Source: an uncultured Porphyromonadaceae bacterium (GTDB lineage: Bacteria; Bacteroidota; Bacteroidia; Bacteroidales; Muribaculaceae). From it: a DNA stretch of 53,941 bases. The position numbers and the translations under genes are program-made. The number at the start of each line of letters is the position of its first letter. The stretch's first letter is position 1. Positions 53,084 through 53,941 of this stretch are shown in pieces. The DNA is taken from the NCBI GenBank assembly GCA_946553045.1, contig CAMNRO010000015.1, forward strand, positions 1 through 53,941, written 5' to 3'. Below the pieces are notes generated by a model that made no database searches, was not told the DNA's origin, and was given only the letters and a program-made list of their open reading frames with translations.

Positions 53084-53105
53084 TTTGTCATGAAGCCCCA
53101 CCCAC

Positions 53106-53153
53106 GGCGAATCGGGAATATCGGTTCGCTTTTTTTGTTATATTATTATAAAT
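53106..53153 (+). repeat. 48-bp terminator/promoter cassette, copy 3
   Basis: Three differences from the other two copies (A to G in the loop, and two changes in TCAC to TTAT). The bases just before it (53095-53105) match the tRNA-Ala 3-prime end (GCTCCACCAAA) at 8 of 11 positions, so this copy may preserve part of the tRNA end. Confidence 0.92.
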
Positions 53154-53164
53154 GACTATATTTG
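53134..53164 (+). promoter_or_regulatory. Promoter of mntA copy B
   Basis: TTTG at 53134-53137, exactly 19 nt, TATATTTG at 53157-53164, then 6 nt to the ATG at 53171. Same leaderless layout as copy A. Confidence 0.8.
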
Positions 53165-53170
53165 CGGTGT

Positions 53171-53482
53171 ATGAAGCTGATAGAAATGAACATGGACAAG
53201 ATAGTGGCCTTGTGCAAGAAGTACAAGGTAGCCAAGCTATGGGTCTTCGGCTCCATTCTCACCCCGCGCTTCAACGACGACAGCGATGTCGACTTTCTTG
53301 TCGATTTCGATGAAAAACACATCGATTTGCTTGATTATGCCGATAATTTTTTCAACTTTATCCATGAAATTGAAGCAGTTGTGGGTCGTAAAGTAGATAT
53401 GGTGGTGAACAAGTCGATTAAAAACCGCTTCTTTCGCGCCGAAGTTGATGAAACTCGCAAGTTATTATGGAGCGTTCAATAA
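53171..53482 (+). CDS. mntA: MntA-type nucleotidyltransferase antitoxin, copy B
   Basis: A 103-residue minimal nucleotidyltransferase. The catalytic motif G27-S28...D39-V-D41 is followed by a well-formed acidic stretch (LVDFDEKH), so catalysis looks intact, unlike copy A. The first 42 residues are identical to copy A. The C-terminal half (LDYADNFFNFIHEIEAVVGRKVDMVVNKS) differs. The frame could open at TTG 53162, but that lies inside the -7 box; the ATG at 53171 is right. It overlaps hepT copy B by 16 nt. Confidence 0.93.
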   Translation: MKLIEMNMDKIVALCKKYKVAKLWVFGSILTPRFNDDSDVDFLVDFDEKHIDLLDYADNFFNFIHEIEAVVGRKVDMVVNKSIKNRFFRAEVDETRKLLWSVQ

Positions 53483-53811
53483 ACAAGACACTCGAGGATA
53501 TCCTAAATGCTATTTTAGAGATAAATTCTTTTTTTGGAACTCGCCCGATGCGGTATGATATATATCTTTCCGATGTATGTCTGCGTCGAGCTGTTGAACG
53601 CAATATAACTATAATAGGCGAGGCTATGAACCGGCTATTGCGTCTCGCGCCAAGTATTGAAATTACAGCGGCGCGAAGGATTGTGGATACTCGCAATTAT
53701 GTGATTCATGGCTACGACAGCGTTACCGATGATGTCATGTGGGGCATAGTCGTCCGACACTTGCCATTGCTCAAGGCTGAGGTGGAAAAGTTGTTGGAGA
53801 GCCTTGATTAA
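53467..53811 (+). CDS. hepT: HepT HEPN-domain RNase toxin, copy B
   Basis: A 114-residue HEPN protein with the active-site motif RX4HXY at R76-x4-H81-G-Y83 (RNYVIHGY). GEAMNRLL (51-58) and the terminal LPLLKAEVEKLLESLD helix are conserved with the other copies. It is intact and coupled to mntA copy B. A hairpin terminator follows 50 nt after the stop. Confidence 0.93.
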   Translation: MERSINKTLEDILNAILEINSFFGTRPMRYDIYLSDVCLRRAVERNITIIGEAMNRLLRLAPSIEITAARRIVDTRNYVIHGYDSVTDDVMWGIVVRHLPLLKAEVEKLLESLD

Positions 53812-53860
53812 TTTAAAATGACGGAAGTCGTTGCGATATAGATTGTCAGCATACACGCAA

Positions 53861-53896
53861 AAAAGGCGAGCCGAATTTCGGGTTCGCCTTTTTTGT
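53861..53896 (+). terminator. Terminator after hepT copy B
   Basis: AAAAGGCGA-G-CCGAA pairs with TTCGG-G-TTCGCCTTTT around a short loop, followed by a T-run. The core (GGCGA...GGTTCGCCTTTTTTG) resembles a diverged version of the 48-bp cassette terminator. The remaining 45 bases to the window end hold nothing I can name. Confidence 0.8.
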
Positions 53897-53941
53897 ATGG
53901 CGGGCATGCCATACATCTGTGGTGAAATTCCACACGGGGCG

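Noticed and set aside
48590-53811. Whole right-end island as a complete integrative element
   Set aside because: No integrase, relaxase, replication or phage gene is present inside the window, so only the repeats and composition can be claimed.

Overview
The window looks like chromosome from a Bacteroidales bacterium, most likely a gut Muribaculaceae-type organism (family inferred, not shown). The evidence is Bacteroidetes-style promoters (-7 box TAnnTTTG, -33 box TTTG about 19-20 nt upstream), the Bacteroides-type order of the division/cell-wall (dcw) cluster, STN/DUF4974/ECF-sigma outer-membrane signalling, DUF4494, DUF4886 and PepSY-like proteins, and a POT-family peptide carrier. Most genes are GC-rich. 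A few stretches (2559-3353 and 49700-52258) are clearly AT-richer.

Layout. 189-4600 (minus): a DUF2752 / GYF-CD225 membrane pair, a MazG-like pyrophosphohydrolase with deoC, an AT-rich orphan gene, and yggS behind a DUF4494 gene. 4717-22308 (minus) is a nearly complete dcw operon read from right to left: rsmH, ftsL-like, ftsI (PASTA type), murE, mraY, murD, ftsW, murG, murC, ftsQ, ftsA, ftsZ. It runs on into a Sir2 deacylase and a secreted SGNH hydrolase. mraZ is missing from its usual place. 22584-32421 holds an outer-membrane beta-barrel receptor, asd, a CPA2 antiporter, a POT transporter, an OmpA-like protein and a SemiSWEET. 32434-41265 (minus) holds purE-ispG-M16 peptidase, trpS-rpoN-PAP2 membrane protein, and a Na/Ca exchanger with a secreted unknown. 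41342-43539 has small envelope proteins. 44673-48264 (minus) is NamZ, an SSS symporter and a WYL regulator, probably a MurNAc salvage module.

The right end (48413-53811) looks like an accessory island behind tRNA-Ala(GGC). A 48-bp block just after the tRNA combines an intrinsic terminator with a -33 promoter box. It recurs exactly before one MntA/HepT toxin-antitoxin pair and with three changes before a second. Between the first two copies lies an AT-rich ECF sigma / DUF4974 anti-sigma / STN-type receptor module. The two MntA genes are almost identical from the terminator through the catalytic GSx10DxD motif and then diverge abruptly; their HepT partners also differ. A third MntA/HepT pair (43663-44307, minus) has a single-base frameshift in hepT. 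The predicted transcription start of all three mntA genes falls at or next to the ATG, suggesting leaderless mRNAs.

At least eight intergenic gaps carry inverted repeats built from a short reiterated word. The word differs between gaps (GGTTAGTG, AATTCATA, TTCCTAAA, GAGGGGC and others). Several touch stop or start codons, including inside the essential dcw operon.
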